Source: Mycobacterium sp. IS-836 (GTDB lineage: Bacteria > Actinomycetota > Actinomycetes > Mycobacteriales > Mycobacteriaceae). From it: 64,000 bases of DNA. The position numbers and the translations under genes are program-made. The notes under the pieces are model-generated. The model searched no databases. It was not told where the DNA came from and was given only the letters and a program-made list of their open reading frames with translations. The DNA lies in contig NZ_MBEU01000062.1 in the NCBI RefSeq assembly GCF_001954275.1, forward strand, positions 124,001 to 188,000. The letters are read 5' to 3'. Numbering within the stretch: position 1 is the stretch's first letter; every line of letters starts with the position of its first letter. Below, piece by piece: positions 38,645 through 50,223 of the stretch.

Positions 38645-39532
38645 ATGGAGCTGCATCAGCTCGAGTACCTCGTGGCGGTGGCCGAAGAGGCGAGTTTCAC
38701 CAAGGCGGCCGCGCGCGTGCATATCGCGCAGCCAGGGGTCAGCGCGCAGATCCGCCGACTGGAGTCCGAGCTCGGCCAAGCGCTGTTCGACCGCTCGGGT
38801 GGCTCGGTGCGACTGACCGACGCGGGCGCCAGGGTGCTGCCGCCGGCGCGGGCCGCGCTGGCCGCCGTTCACGAAATCACCGCTGTCGCAGAGCAACTGC
38901 GGGGGGTGCTGCGCGGGCGCGTCGCGGTCGGAATGATGCCGTCGTGCCCGCCCGACGTCATCACCGGCACGCTTGCCGTGTTTCACGACGAGCATCCCGG
39001 CGTCGAGATCAGCTTGGTGGAGGCGCCGTCGGCCGATCTGATCGTCGGCCTTCGTGACGGCGCGATCGACTTGGCCGTCGTCGGGTTCGCGTCGGCGCTC
39101 GGCCGCGGCATCGAGGTAAAGGTGATCAACGACGACGTGTTGGTGGCGGCCGTCGCACCGGGCGGCGCCCTCGCCCGACGGACGTCGATCTCATTGCGAG
39201 CGCTCGCCGGGCATCCGCTGATCTGCCTGCCGCGCGGCGCGGGCATCCGGGCCGGCCTCGACGAGGGGTGCGCCGCCGCCGGTATCCGGGCCACCATTGC
39301 GCTGGAGGCCAGCAACCCGGTGCTGGTCGGTGATCTCGCCGCACGGTCGCTCGGTGTTGCGGTGCTGCCGCATTCCTACGTGCGCACCCGCGACGACCTG
39401 CGCCCGATCCGCATCAGCCGTCCACCAATGCGCGTTCGCGTCGGTGTGGCGTGGCGCGCCGACGGCCGGCTCTCACCGGCCGCCGCGGCGCTCGTCGAGT
39501 TGTGGCGCCGGGTTGGCGATAGATCACAGTGA
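38645..39532 (+). CDS. LysR-family transcriptional regulator
   Basis: 295-residue LysR-type regulator. The N-terminal winged HTH is MELHQLEYLVAVAEEASFTKAAARVHIAQPGVSAQIRRLE, and the periplasmic-binding-like effector domain spans about 90-295 (GMMPSCPPDVITGTLAVFHDEHPGVEISLVE). The divergent NTF2-like gene is its likely target. The 70-base gap holds a -10-like cataat at 38631-38636. Effector unknown. Confidence 0.92.
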   Translation: MELHQLEYLVAVAEEASFTKAAARVHIAQPGVSAQIRRLESELGQALFDRSGGSVRLTDAGARVLPPARAALAAVHEITAVAEQLRGVLRGRVAVGMMPSCPPDVITGTLAVFHDEHPGVEISLVEAPSADLIVGLRDGAIDLAVVGFASALGRGIEVKVINDDVLVAAVAPGGALARRTSISLRALAGHPLICLPRGAGIRAGLDEGCAAAGIRATIALEASNPVLVGDLAARSLGVAVLPHSYVRTRDDLRPIRISRPPMRVRVGVAWRADGRLSPAAAALVELWRRVGDRSQ

Positions 39533-40003
39533 GCTCAGCACGGCCGCGCGGACGCGAACGCGGAACTTGTTGATCGCCGATCGACGCAATTGGGTCATGC
39601 GCTCCACCATCCGGTCCCCCAGGGCGTCGAGCATGTTCTCGCTCAAATCGATTGGGGCCGGGCACAAGTCACGCTCCTCTTCGCTGGCGTGGGCGTCCAG
39701 GACCGTGACGAACGAGTGCCATTCGTCCTCGTACTGCGGCGCGCTCGGCGGCGTCCGAAGGAGTATCGCCAGCTGATCCCACACCTGCCGGTGCTCCGCA
39801 TGAGCGATAGCGACCAGCTTGCTCGCCGCCTGTACCGCCGGATAGAACAGGTCGTCCTCGATGCGCATGTGGATGTCCAGCTCGATCAACAGCTCACCGA
39901 GGGCTTCTTGCCGCTCATCGGTATCCGGCGGTATCGCCGTGGTCTTCGCGCACAGTCCCCGCAACACCTTGTGGTGCTCGAACAGCACGTCATAGGCATT
40001 CAT
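39524..40003 (-). CDS. Hemerythrin-domain protein
   Basis: 159-residue protein with the hemerythrin HHE four-helix pattern: MNAYDVLFEHHKVLRGL, LLIELDIHMRIEDDLFYPAV, IAHAEHRQVWDQL and FVTVLDAHASEEERDLCP. These His/Glu residues fit a di-iron site that binds oxygen, nitric oxide or iron. The ATG at 40003 is used; the longer frame runs back into the Rieske gene. It overlaps the upstream DUF2231/Rieske gene by 4 bases, and its 3' end overlaps the LysR gene by 9 bases, convergently. Confidence 0.88.
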   Translation of the reverse strand: MNAYDVLFEHHKVLRGLCAKTTAIPPDTDERQEALGELLIELDIHMRIEDDLFYPAVQAASKLVAIAHAEHRQVWDQLAILLRTPPSAPQYEDEWHSFVTVLDAHASEEERDLCPAPIDLSENMLDALGDRMVERMTQLRRSAINKFRVRVRAAVLSSL

Positions 40004-40917
40004 ATCGCCACTCCCCGCAGCTCGACGAGTCCGTCGCGGATCCGCACCGGATAGCTCGGCAGTGCCGCCGTCGCCGGCCCCCGCATCACCTCGCCTGATT
40101 CGCACGCGAACCGGGAACCATGCCAGGGGCACACGATCCGATCGCGATCAATCCAGCCGTCATGCATCGGCGCACCCAGATGCGGGCAGTGCGCACCCAC
40201 CGCCAGGACCTTGCCGCCGTTGCGATACAGGACCACGCCCACACCGGCCACCTCGACCCGCTGCGGCTGGCCATCCAAAGCCGCTACCGACAGCACCGGC
40301 GTCCAACGGTCCCCACGCAGCCGAGCTCCAGAGCGATCCACACCGGTGCCCGACCCGAAAACCAAATCGCCGCCCAGATAGCCGCTGCCAAGGGTCAGGC
40401 CGTAGCCCAGCGCGCTGCTCGCCATTCCCCGCAGATGACGGCCGTCGCGCCGCTGCCACCACGACACCGCGTACAGACCCGTTGCGACCGCGTTCAGCAC
40501 GCCGTGCACCAGACCGATCCGACGGGATTGCTCATGGGTGTGCTGCCAGTCGGTCAGACCGGTAGCGGCCGCGCCGACGCTTCCGACAACTCCGACACCC
40601 AACGCAAACCGTGCAGCGTCACGAAGGCCGGTGGCGCGTCCGGGGAGCAGGCTGGCCGCGTCCATCGCGACCGCCGTCGCCACCGCACCCGTCGGCACGG
40701 ACGTCAGCGCCGGATGAAGCGGATGACCGAGCCAGGTGCCATGCAGCGCGTTGCTGACGCGGTCCCGGTATCGGCCCGTGGCCGCGAATGCGAACATCAG
40801 AGCGTGCTCGAGCCGGTAGCTGGGTCGATCCAGCCACGCTTGCTGTCCCAGCGTTGTCCTTACGGCGAGTCCGGCATTGCGGACCCGAGTTCCAAAATTG
40901 TGCCAGCGCTTAGCCAC
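40000..40917 (-). CDS. DUF2231 membrane domain fused to Rieske [2Fe-2S] domain
   Basis: 305-residue predicted membrane redox protein. Residues ~60-190 are hydrophobic with a DUF2231-like pattern (GTWLGHPLHPALTSVPTGA, FALGVGVVGSVGAAATGLTDW, LVHGVLNAVATGLYAVSWW). Residues ~210-300 are a Rieske domain with CPHLGAP and CPWHGSRF supplying the two Cys and two His ligands. It probably passes electrons at the membrane. The partner is suggested by the 4-base overlap with the hemerythrin gene. Confidence 0.88.
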   Translation of the reverse strand: MAKRWHNFGTRVRNAGLAVRTTLGQQAWLDRPSYRLEHALMFAFAATGRYRDRVSNALHGTWLGHPLHPALTSVPTGAVATAVAMDAASLLPGRATGLRDAARFALGVGVVGSVGAAATGLTDWQHTHEQSRRIGLVHGVLNAVATGLYAVSWWQRRDGRHLRGMASSALGYGLTLGSGYLGGDLVFGSGTGVDRSGARLRGDRWTPVLSVAALDGQPQRVEVAGVGVVLYRNGGKVLAVGAHCPHLGAPMHDGWIDRDRIVCPWHGSRFACESGEVMRGPATAALPSYPVRIRDGLVELRGVAI

Positions 40918-41102
40918 AGCGCCCCTCCTGCGCGACCGCGACTCGACGCGGGCCCCGACACCGCGAACGATCGCGTGAATCTAGGCCGACGCGGCGCAAC
41001 GCGTCTCGACACCGCGTCGACTATGGACCGCGGCCGGTTCGCCCAGTCCATGACTAGTACACGCGCCGCAGCGCCGAACCGTTCAATCGCAGACGCGGGA
41101 GA

Positions 41103-41411
41103 TCAGGCGCTGCGACGGATACCGCGAGTGCGGCCGATGTCGCCCTTCAGCAGTAGGTCGCGCTCGGATTCCGACAGGCCGCCCCAAACACCGTACGGCT
41201 CAGCGACTTCCAGCGCGTGGGCGCGGCACTCCTGGATCACGGGGCACTGCCGGCACATCTCCTTGGCGCGCTGTTCGCGTTGCATGCGCGCGCGGCCGCG
41301 CTCGCCGTCCGGATGGAAGAACATCGACGAATCGACACCGCGGCACAGGCCTTGCAGTTGCCAGTTCCAGATATCGGCGTTGGGCCCAGGTAGCTGCTCC
41401 GGTTGTGGCAT
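41103..41411 (-). CDS. whiB3: WhiB-family redox-sensing transcriptional regulator WhiB3
   Basis: Iron-sulfur transcription factor linked to redox balance and lipid metabolism, which binds SigA. The 102-residue product begins MPQPEQLPGPNADIWNWQLQ; the cluster Cys are 23, 53, 56 and 62 (C-x29-C-x2-C-x5-C). The WhiB turn GVWGGLSESERD and a basic end (RTRGIRRSA) follow. The ATG at 41411 is chosen over a longer frame because it gives the known WhiB3 N-terminus and length. It is divergent from the Rv3415c-like gene across a 355-base regulatory gap. Confidence 0.95.
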   Translation of the reverse strand: MPQPEQLPGPNADIWNWQLQGLCRGVDSSMFFHPDGERGRARMQREQRAKEMCRQCPVIQECRAHALEVAEPYGVWGGLSESERDLLLKGDIGRTRGIRRSA

Positions 41412-41766
41412 GGCTAGTTCCCTCTCTGCACGGCACGCCCAGAATGTCGGGTTCGCGAAACGATTGTGCAACTGATTTCGGGGGGGACGTCACCGATGAC
41501 TGCCCGTCATTGCTAGAACTTAGGGGCGCCGATGAATTTCCGTCAATAGGCGCTTAGTGTGGCAAAATACATGACCGTTGCTGCAGAATTAACTCTGCGT
41601 TCATCTGCGACGCATTTACCGCACAAGAGCCGTGCTACCAGCTAGTTGGTGCCCCTTGGGATTTCGCTGCTCAGGGCGGTTGGACGGGGAGAGGCTAATT
41701 TGTACACGCCGATCGTGATTAACATTTCAGTAACACAGACACCACGAACTGTTTACTACTATCACC
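41412..41766. other. Long divergent regulatory region between whiB3 and the Rv3415c-like gene
   Basis: 355 bases without a supported gene, more AT-rich than average. It must hold the whiB3 promoter and probably a long whiB3 leader. Near the other end, tactat (41757-41762) lies 4 bases before the GTG at 41767 and could be a -10 for a nearly leaderless transcript. No strong inverted repeat was noticed. Confidence 0.5.
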
Positions 41767-42579
41767 GTGATTGAAACTCGTCACACTTCGACGACCGACG
41801 CAACGCTGGCGGACGCCGCGTTCGGAAACCAGCCGCAAAGCTGGCCTTTGCCGACGGCGACCACACCCCGGCAATTGTGGCTGCGCGCCGTCGCGTCCGG
41901 CGGGCAGGGACGCTACGGCAGCGCGTACCGCGACCTCGCCGCGCTGCGCCGCAGCGGGTCCGCTGGGCGACTGGTCTCGCTGGCGCACAGCACGCAGGGA
42001 TCGTTCCTACGCCAGCTCGGCTGGCACGAGCGGGCGCGCGGCTGGGATGGTCGCGCCCTGGCGCTGGCCGGGATTGATCCCGAGGCGCGGGCCGATGCCC
42101 TGATCGGGCTGGCCGCCGACGCGCTGGGAATCGGCCGCTTCGCCGCAGCGGCAGCGTTGTTGACGCGTGCGGATTCCGCGCTGGCGGCCGCGACGGTGCC
42201 CGACCGGCTCGCGGTGCGGCGCGGATGGGTGGGCGCCGAGTTGGCCATGGCTTCCGGCGACGGCGACGTCGCAGTCCGTCGCGCCGAGGAAGCCGTCGAA
42301 CTCGCGCGGCTCGGGGCCTCGGCGCGGCACCGCGTCAAAAGCGACGTGGTGCTCGCCGCGGCCCTGTGCAGCGCGGGCCGCGCCGACCGCGCCCGGGAGG
42401 TCGCCGAGGCGGCACTGGACGCCACCGAGCGATTCGGATTGATACCGCTTCGCTGGGCGCTGGCTTGCTTGCTGATTGATATCGGAAGCGTCACATTTTC
42501 GGCACAAGAACTGCCCGAAATTCGCGATATCTGCGCAGGCCAGGTGCGGCGCGCCGGTGGGGCGTGGCGTTCCGCTTGA
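41767..42579 (+). CDS. Conserved mycobacterial protein with TPR-like helical repeats (Rv3415c-like)
   Basis: 270-residue alanine/arginine-rich helical protein. Repeated helix pairs such as GRYGSAYRDLAALRRSG, IGRFAAAAALLTRADSALAAA, DGDVAVRRAEEAVELARLG and AGRADRAREVAEAALDATERFG look like tetratricopeptide repeats. There is no signal peptide, membrane helix or catalytic motif. It lies directly upstream of sigD in conserved order with M. tuberculosis, so it may be functionally tied to sigD. Function unknown. Confidence 0.82.
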   Translation: MIETRHTSTTDATLADAAFGNQPQSWPLPTATTPRQLWLRAVASGGQGRYGSAYRDLAALRRSGSAGRLVSLAHSTQGSFLRQLGWHERARGWDGRALALAGIDPEARADALIGLAADALGIGRFAAAAALLTRADSALAAATVPDRLAVRRGWVGAELAMASGDGDVAVRRAEEAVELARLGASARHRVKSDVVLAAALCSAGRADRAREVAEAALDATERFGLIPLRWALACLLIDIGSVTFSAQELPEIRDICAGQVRRAGGAWRSA

Positions 42580-42670
42580 AACGGGCTTGCGGCCGTTAAA
42601 GTCATTGCGTGAGTTAGCCCGTGATAGCCCGTGCTGTGTCCGGTTCGTAACGTTGGAGATACCGCCGTCG

Positions 42671-43246
42671 ATGACAATTCAAGCGGAACGTCTCGACGCT
42701 GTGGTTGCCGAGGCCGTAGCGGGAGACACGAAGGCATTACGGGAGGTGCTGGAGACCATCCGTCCGATTGTCGTGCGGTATTGCCGGGCTCGGGTCGGCA
42801 CAATCGATCGGGGTGGCCTGTCAGCCGATGACGTGGCGCAGGAGGTTTGCTTGGCCACTATTACGGCGCTGCCGCGCTACCGAGATCGGGGTCGCCCGTT
42901 CCTGGCCTTCCTGTACGGCATTGCGGCCCACAAGGTGGCCGACGCCCACCGGGCCGCCGGCCGCGATCTCGCCTTCCCCTCCGACTCGGTTCCCGAGCGC
43001 TGGTCGTCGGAGGCCGGGCCGGAACAGCGTGCCATCGAGGCCGATTCGGCCAGCCGCATGAACGAACTGCTCGAGATCTTGCCCTCCAAGCAGCGCGAGA
43101 TCCTGATCCTGCGCGTCGTCGTCGGCCTGTCCGCCGAGGAGACCGCCGCCGCCGTCGGCGCAACCCCGGGCGCGGTGCGGGTGGCGCAGCACCGGGCGTT
43201 GAACCGCCTGAAATCCGAAATCGTCGCGGCGGGTGACTATGCCTGA
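42671..43246 (+). CDS. sigD: ECF RNA polymerase sigma factor SigD
   Basis: Extracytoplasmic-function sigma factor. The 191-residue product starts at the ATG at 42671 (MTIQAERLDAVVAEAVAGD). Region 2 is IRPIVVRYCRARVG to DVAQEVCLATITALPRYRDRGRPFLAFLYGIA, and region 4 is LPSKQREILILRVVVGLSAEETAAAVGATPGAVRVAQHRALNRLK. It overlaps its anti-sigma factor gene by 8 to 14 bases depending on the start used there. Confidence 0.95.
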   Translation: MTIQAERLDAVVAEAVAGDTKALREVLETIRPIVVRYCRARVGTIDRGGLSADDVAQEVCLATITALPRYRDRGRPFLAFLYGIAAHKVADAHRAAGRDLAFPSDSVPERWSSEAGPEQRAIEADSASRMNELLEILPSKQREILILRVVVGLSAEETAAAVGATPGAVRVAQHRALNRLKSEIVAAGDYA

Positions 43247-44045
43247 ATCCTTGGATGAATTCGCCCGCACCGACCTGCTGCTCGACTCGCTAGCCGAGCG
43301 TCGGCCGGTCGACATCGACGATCCCGACGAGGATTTTGAAGCGCTGGCCGGCCTTCTGGCGGAATGGCGCGACGATCTGCGGTGGCCACCGGCCAGCGCG
43401 CTGGTGTCGCCGGAAGATGCGATCGAGGCGCTGCGCGTTGGACTCGCCGAACGCGGCGGGCAGAGCCGTCGGGGCCTGGCGGCGATCGGGTCGGTGGCCG
43501 CGACGCTGTTGGTCCTCAGCGGCTTCGGCGCCATGGTGGTCGAGGCCCGGCCCGGGGATGCGTTGTATGGACTGCACGCGATGTTCTACGACCAACCGCG
43601 GGTCAACGACCAAAAGATCGAGCTGTCCGCCAAGGCCGAGCTGGCGAAGGTTCAGCAACTGATCAACGAAGGCCAATGGGCCCAGGCCCACAGCCAGCTG
43701 GCCGAGGTCAGCAGCGCCGTGCAGTCCATGAACGACGGGGCCAGCCGCAACGACCTGATGGATCAGGTCAACCTGCTGAACACCCGCGTCGAGTCGCGCG
43801 ACCCGAACGCCACGCTGCCGCCGCCCCAGGCCGTCACCCCGGCGCCGCAGACCAAGCCACCTAAGGCCCCCGCCGCCTCGTCCACGCCGAGTGCGTCGTC
43901 CACTGCGAGCACCACGGCGCCCACGGCGGTCAGCCCGAGCCCCTCGTCTTCCACCTCACCGACAACCTCGACGACTCCGTCGTCGAGTCATCACCACCAC
44001 CACGGGCAGACGTCCACGCCGTCTTCTGCGGCGCCGGGCGGCTAG
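43239..44045 (+). CDS. rsdA: Anti-sigma-D factor RsdA
   Basis: Membrane-tethered inhibitor of SigD. From the ATG at 43239 the product is 268 residues (MPESLDEFARTDLLLDSLAE). A cytoplasmic acidic N-terminal sigma-binding region (about 1-75) is followed by a transmembrane helix (about 80-101), a helical extracytoplasmic segment, and a Pro/Ser/Thr-rich tail with HHHHHG near the end. A GTG at 43233 two codons earlier is the alternative. Overlap with sigD indicates coupled translation. Regulated proteolysis of RsdA is known in M. tuberculosis. Confidence 0.92.
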   Translation: MPESLDEFARTDLLLDSLAERRPVDIDDPDEDFEALAGLLAEWRDDLRWPPASALVSPEDAIEALRVGLAERGGQSRRGLAAIGSVAATLLVLSGFGAMVVEARPGDALYGLHAMFYDQPRVNDQKIELSAKAELAKVQQLINEGQWAQAHSQLAEVSSAVQSMNDGASRNDLMDQVNLLNTRVESRDPNATLPPPQAVTPAPQTKPPKAPAASSTPSASSTASTTAPTAVSPSPSSSTSPTTSTTPSSSHHHHHGQTSTPSSAAPGG

Positions 44046-44073
44046 CTACCGGGCGCTCGAGGTACTGAGGAGT

Positions 44074-44487
44074 TCAGTGACGCCGGTGAAACCCGTCGGC
44101 GTCTGACGTCGCCTCGTTGAGCGACGCGTCGGCGTATCCCCGGCAGTAATCCCACGTGACGTAGGCGTCGGGTTCGGGGTCGTACGCGGGTTCGTGCGGA
44201 CGGACCGTGCCGTCGATGAGCAGCTGCAGCAAATTCGCGCGCAACATGTCCCAGTCGTGGTAGTGGTCTTGCTGGCACTCGTCGCAGCACACGACCAGTC
44301 CGCGAATCCCCTTGTGCGCCAACAGAGCTTCGTAAACGGCCAGGTCGGCCAGGTCGGCCTCTACCGCCATTCGCTCTTGGGCATCCAGGGGCTGTCCCGG
44401 CTCGACGGCGTCCAGTGCCGCCGACGGGTCGCAGGGGTCGTCGGCAAACGGGTCGGGTGGCAAACCCGGTGGGAGGTGGTCGCGCAC
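44074..44487 (-). CDS. DUF5319 protein (Rv3412-like)
   Basis: 137-residue acidic soluble protein conserved in actinobacteria, unknown function. Recognisable parts are MRDHLPPGLPPDPFADDP, DAQERMAVEADLADLAVYEALL, the Cys/His cluster VVCCDECQQDHYHDWDM, and VTWDYCRGYADASLNEA. The Cys-Cys-x2-Cys plus nearby His residues could hold a metal. It is convergent with rsdA (28 bases) and divergent from guaB2. Confidence 0.85.
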   Translation of the reverse strand: MRDHLPPGLPPDPFADDPCDPSAALDAVEPGQPLDAQERMAVEADLADLAVYEALLAHKGIRGLVVCCDECQQDHYHDWDMLRANLLQLLIDGTVRPHEPAYDPEPDAYVTWDYCRGYADASLNEATSDADGFHRRH

Positions 44488-44606
44488 GCCTCTAGACTAC
44501 GCAGGCGGCCCGTCATAACGCCAGCAGGGAGGTCCGCGTGCGGCCCGGCGTAAACGGGCCGGCGGCACGCCCGGGCGAGCGAGTCTCGATGGTCTCCCCG
44601 AGCCGA

Positions 44607-47389
<2,783 letters not shown>

Positions 47390-47402
47390 GCGCTTTCGGC
47401 CG

Positions 47403-47459
47403 CCGAACGTGCGGCCAGCCGCACGCTCGACTCCGAATGTGCGGCCAGCCGCACGCTGG
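47403..47459. repeat. Tandem twin hairpin repeat between guaB3 and choD
   Basis: Two near-identical 27-base units spaced by 3 bases (47403-47429 and 47433-47459), each with the perfect hairpin gtgcgg-ccag-ccgcac. They differ at a c/t and at the last bases. There is no T-run after either. They may act together as a terminator or be copies of a dispersed mycobacterial repeat. Confidence 0.6.
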
Positions 47460-47519
47460 GGCCGCAGGGTCTAGTACCCGACCTGGTTTATTACCGGCGG
47501 GTACGGCCATACTGGGGCC

Positions 47520-49256
47520 ATGAAACCGGACTACGACGTCCTGATCATCGGATCGGGTTTTGGGGGTAGCGTCAGCGCGCTGCGGCTGACCGAAAAGGGT
47601 TACCGGGTAGGCGTGTTGGAGGCCGGCCGCCGCTTCTCCGACGAGGAGTTCGCCAAGACGTCCTGGGATCTGCGCAAGTTCCTCTGGGCGCCCAGGCTGG
47701 GGTGCTACGGCATCCAACGGATCCACCCGCTGCGCAACGTCATGATCCTGGCCGGGGCGGGTGTGGGCGGCGGTTCGCTCAACTACGCCAACACGTTGTA
47801 CGTCCCGCCCGAGCCGTTCTTCAAAGATCCGCAGTGGGCCCACATCACCGACTGGCGCAGCGAGCTGATGCCGCATTACGAGCAGGCGCAGCGGATGCTG
47901 GGCGTCGTGCTCAACCCGACCTTCACCGACGCCGACCGCATCGTGAAAGCCGTTGCCGACGACATGGGGTGCGGCGACACCTGGGTGCCCACCCCGGTGG
48001 GCGTGTTCTTCGGGCCCGACGGCACCAAGACGCCGGGCAAGACCGTTCCCGACCCGTACTTCGGCGGCGCGGGGCCGGCGCGCACCGGCTGCCTCGAATG
48101 CGGCTGCTGCATGACGGGGTGTCGCTACGGCGCCAAGAACACGCTGCTGAAGAACTACCTCGGGCTAGCGGAATCGGCTGGGGCGCAAGTGATTCCGATG
48201 ACGACCGTCAAGGGGTTCGAGCAGCGGCCAGACGGGCTGTGGGAGGTCCGCACAGTTCGCACCGGAAGTTGGCTGCGTCGCGACCGACGCACCTACACCG
48301 CCAACTACCTGATCCTGGCCGCGGGCACGTGGGGAACGCAGCACCTGTTGTTCAAGATGCGCGACAAGGGCCGCCTGCCGCGCCTGTCTAAACGGCTGGG
48401 CGTGTTGACCCGGACCAACTCCGAATCGATCGTCGGCGCCGGCCGGTTGGAGGTCTCGCCGGATCTGGATCTGACGCACGGCGTGGCGATCACGTCGTCG
48501 ATCCACCCCACGCCCGACACCCACATCGAACCGGTGCGCTACGGCAAGGGCTCCAATGCGATGGGGCTGCTGCAGACGTTGATGACCGACGGCCCCGGCC
48601 CCGAGGGCACCGACGTGCCCCGGTGGAAGCAGTTGCTCGAGACGAGCCGCGAGGATCCGCGCAGCATGCTGCGGCTGCTCAATCCCCGCCAGTGGAGCGA
48701 GCGCACCATGATCGCGCTGGTGATGCAGCACCTGGACAACTCGATCACCACCTTCACCAAGCGCGGGAAGCTGGGCATTCGCTGGTACACCAGCAAGCAG
48801 GGGCACGGCGAGCCGAACCCGACGTGGATTCCGGTCGGCAACGAGGTCACCCGCCGCATCGCCGCCAAGATCGACGGCGTCGCCGGCGGCACCTGGGGCG
48901 AGCTGTTCAATATCCCGCTGACCGCGCACTTCCTCGGTGGCGCGGTGATCGGCCACGGCCCCGAGCACGGGGTCATCGACCCGTACCACCGGGTCTACGG
49001 CTACCCGACGCTGCTGGTGGTGGACGGCGCCGCGATATCGGCGAACCTGGGCGTCAACCCGTCGCTGTCGATTACCGCCCAGGCGGAGCGGGCCGCGTCA
49101 CTGTGGCCGAACAAGGGCGAGATCGATGAGCGCCCCTTGCAGGGTGACGCCTACCGCCGGCTGGCCCCGATCGCGCCCCAGCACCCGGTGGTACCCCTCG
49201 ACGCACCGGGTGCCCTGCGCTGGCTGCCGGTCGATCCGGTCAGCTCGGCCGGTTGA
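47520..49256 (+). CDS. choD: GMC-family cholesterol-oxidase-like flavoenzyme ChoD
   Basis: FAD-dependent oxidoreductase of the GMC type annotated as cholesterol oxidase in mycobacteria; the true substrate is debated. The 578-residue product has the N-terminal FAD motif IGSGFGGSVSALRLTEKG at residues 10-27, GAGVGGGSLNYANTLY, a Cys-rich LECGCCMTGCRYGAKN near 198-213, and the C-terminal VVDGAAISANLGVNPSLSITAQAERAA. The Cys-rich stretch is unusual for classical cholesterol oxidases. There is no signal peptide. The ATG follows the catact-like hexamer at 47508-47513 by 6 bases and may be leaderless. Confidence 0.92.
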   Translation: MKPDYDVLIIGSGFGGSVSALRLTEKGYRVGVLEAGRRFSDEEFAKTSWDLRKFLWAPRLGCYGIQRIHPLRNVMILAGAGVGGGSLNYANTLYVPPEPFFKDPQWAHITDWRSELMPHYEQAQRMLGVVLNPTFTDADRIVKAVADDMGCGDTWVPTPVGVFFGPDGTKTPGKTVPDPYFGGAGPARTGCLECGCCMTGCRYGAKNTLLKNYLGLAESAGAQVIPMTTVKGFEQRPDGLWEVRTVRTGSWLRRDRRTYTANYLILAAGTWGTQHLLFKMRDKGRLPRLSKRLGVLTRTNSESIVGAGRLEVSPDLDLTHGVAITSSIHPTPDTHIEPVRYGKGSNAMGLLQTLMTDGPGPEGTDVPRWKQLLETSREDPRSMLRLLNPRQWSERTMIALVMQHLDNSITTFTKRGKLGIRWYTSKQGHGEPNPTWIPVGNEVTRRIAAKIDGVAGGTWGELFNIPLTAHFLGGAVIGHGPEHGVIDPYHRVYGYPTLLVVDGAAISANLGVNPSLSITAQAERAASLWPNKGEIDERPLQGDAYRRLAPIAPQHPVVPLDAPGALRWLPVDPVSSAG

Positions 49257-49259
49257 GAG

Positions 49260-50153
49260 TCAGCTGGCAATCACCTCGAGGGGTGCTCCGCTGACCACCC
49301 GGCTGCGCTCGCCGTGCACGCTGACGGGCACGTCGCCCATCAACGTCACCCGGTGCATGAGGCGGGGCTGGTTGTCGTAGTCGTCGACGGCCCGGTGCTG
49401 CGTCGCCCGGTTGTCCCAAATGGCAACGTCGCCCGGCGCCCAATTCCAGCGAATGGTGTTCTCGGGCATGGTGATTCGCCGTTGCAGCATTTCCAGCAGC
49501 AGGCCTGACTCGCGGTCGTCCAGGCCGACGAAGCCGCGCACGAAATCGCCGAGCACCAGGGTCCGCTCACCGGTCTCCGGGTGCACCCGCACCACGGGAT
49601 GCTCGGTGCGGAAATCCGGCTTCTCGAACGCCTGCCGGAAGGCCCGCTGCGTGTCGGTCAGCGCCTCGTCGGTGACGTAGTCGTAGCGGTTGGTGTGCAG
49701 CGCCCACAGGTTGTCGACCAGGCACTGCAGCGGTTCGGGCAGGTTCGCGTAGGCCGCCGCTGTCGACGCCCACAAGGTCGAACCGCCGTAGCTGGGCAGG
49801 GTGACCGCGCGCAGGATCGAGGCCGCCGGGTAGTTGGCGGCGAACGTCACGTCGGTGTGCCAGCGCGTGGCCTTGCCGTATTCGGAGTTGATCGGCGTGA
49901 TGACCGGCGCGTCCTTGGCGGCGAGCACCGACGCCGCCGGGTGGCCGATCGGCGTGCCCAGCAGGTGGGCGAACTCGAGCTGGCGCTGGTCGTCGAGGTG
50001 GTGCTGGTGGCGGAAGAAGATCACCTTGTGGGTCAGCAGCGCCTGGTGGATCGCCTCGACCGCGGTCGGGTCCAGGTCGCCGCCCAGGCGCACCCCGTCG
50101 ACCCGGGCGCCGATGCGGCTGCCCAGCTTGGTGACGGTTACTGGCTGCGTCAT
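49260..50153 (-). CDS. Fe(II)/alpha-ketoglutarate-dependent dioxygenase (Rv3406-like alkyl sulfatase)
   Basis: TauD/AtsK-family enzyme; Rv3406 cleaves alkyl sulfate esters oxidatively. The 297-residue product has the facial triad His99-x-Asp101 (RWHTDVTF) and His253 ([11 protein letters not shown]), with the alpha-ketoglutarate-binding Arg264 in QPRLMHR. It is transcribed divergently from a TetR regulator across twin palindromes, so it is almost certainly repressed by it. vapBC47, which I recall next to the M. tuberculosis gene, is not present. Confidence 0.93.
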   Translation of the reverse strand: MTQPVTVTKLGSRIGARVDGVRLGGDLDPTAVEAIHQALLTHKVIFFRHQHHLDDQRQLEFAHLLGTPIGHPAASVLAAKDAPVITPINSEYGKATRWHTDVTFAANYPAASILRAVTLPSYGGSTLWASTAAAYANLPEPLQCLVDNLWALHTNRYDYVTDEALTDTQRAFRQAFEKPDFRTEHPVVRVHPETGERTLVLGDFVRGFVGLDDRESGLLLEMLQRRITMPENTIRWNWAPGDVAIWDNRATQHRAVDDYDNQPRLMHRVTLMGDVPVSVHGERSRVVSGAPLEVIAS

Positions 50154-50179
50154 TTTTGTGTCCTCTGTGTCATCGTAGG

Positions 50180-50223
50180 TGTAGTCAACTGACTACATAC
50201 GCTACTGTAGTCATATGACTACA
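50180..50223. promoter_or_regulatory. Twin TetR operators between the dioxygenase and regulator genes
   Basis: Two exact 18-base palindromes, tgtagtca-ac-tgactaca (50180-50197) and tgtagtca-ta-tgactaca (50206-50223), share identical 8-base arms and are 26 bases apart centre to centre. The second covers the ATG of the TetR gene (50215), so binding would block regulator expression directly. Confidence 0.9.

Noticed and set aside
47403..47459. CRISPR-like array
   Set aside because: Only two units with a 3-base gap, no spacers and no cas genes nearby.
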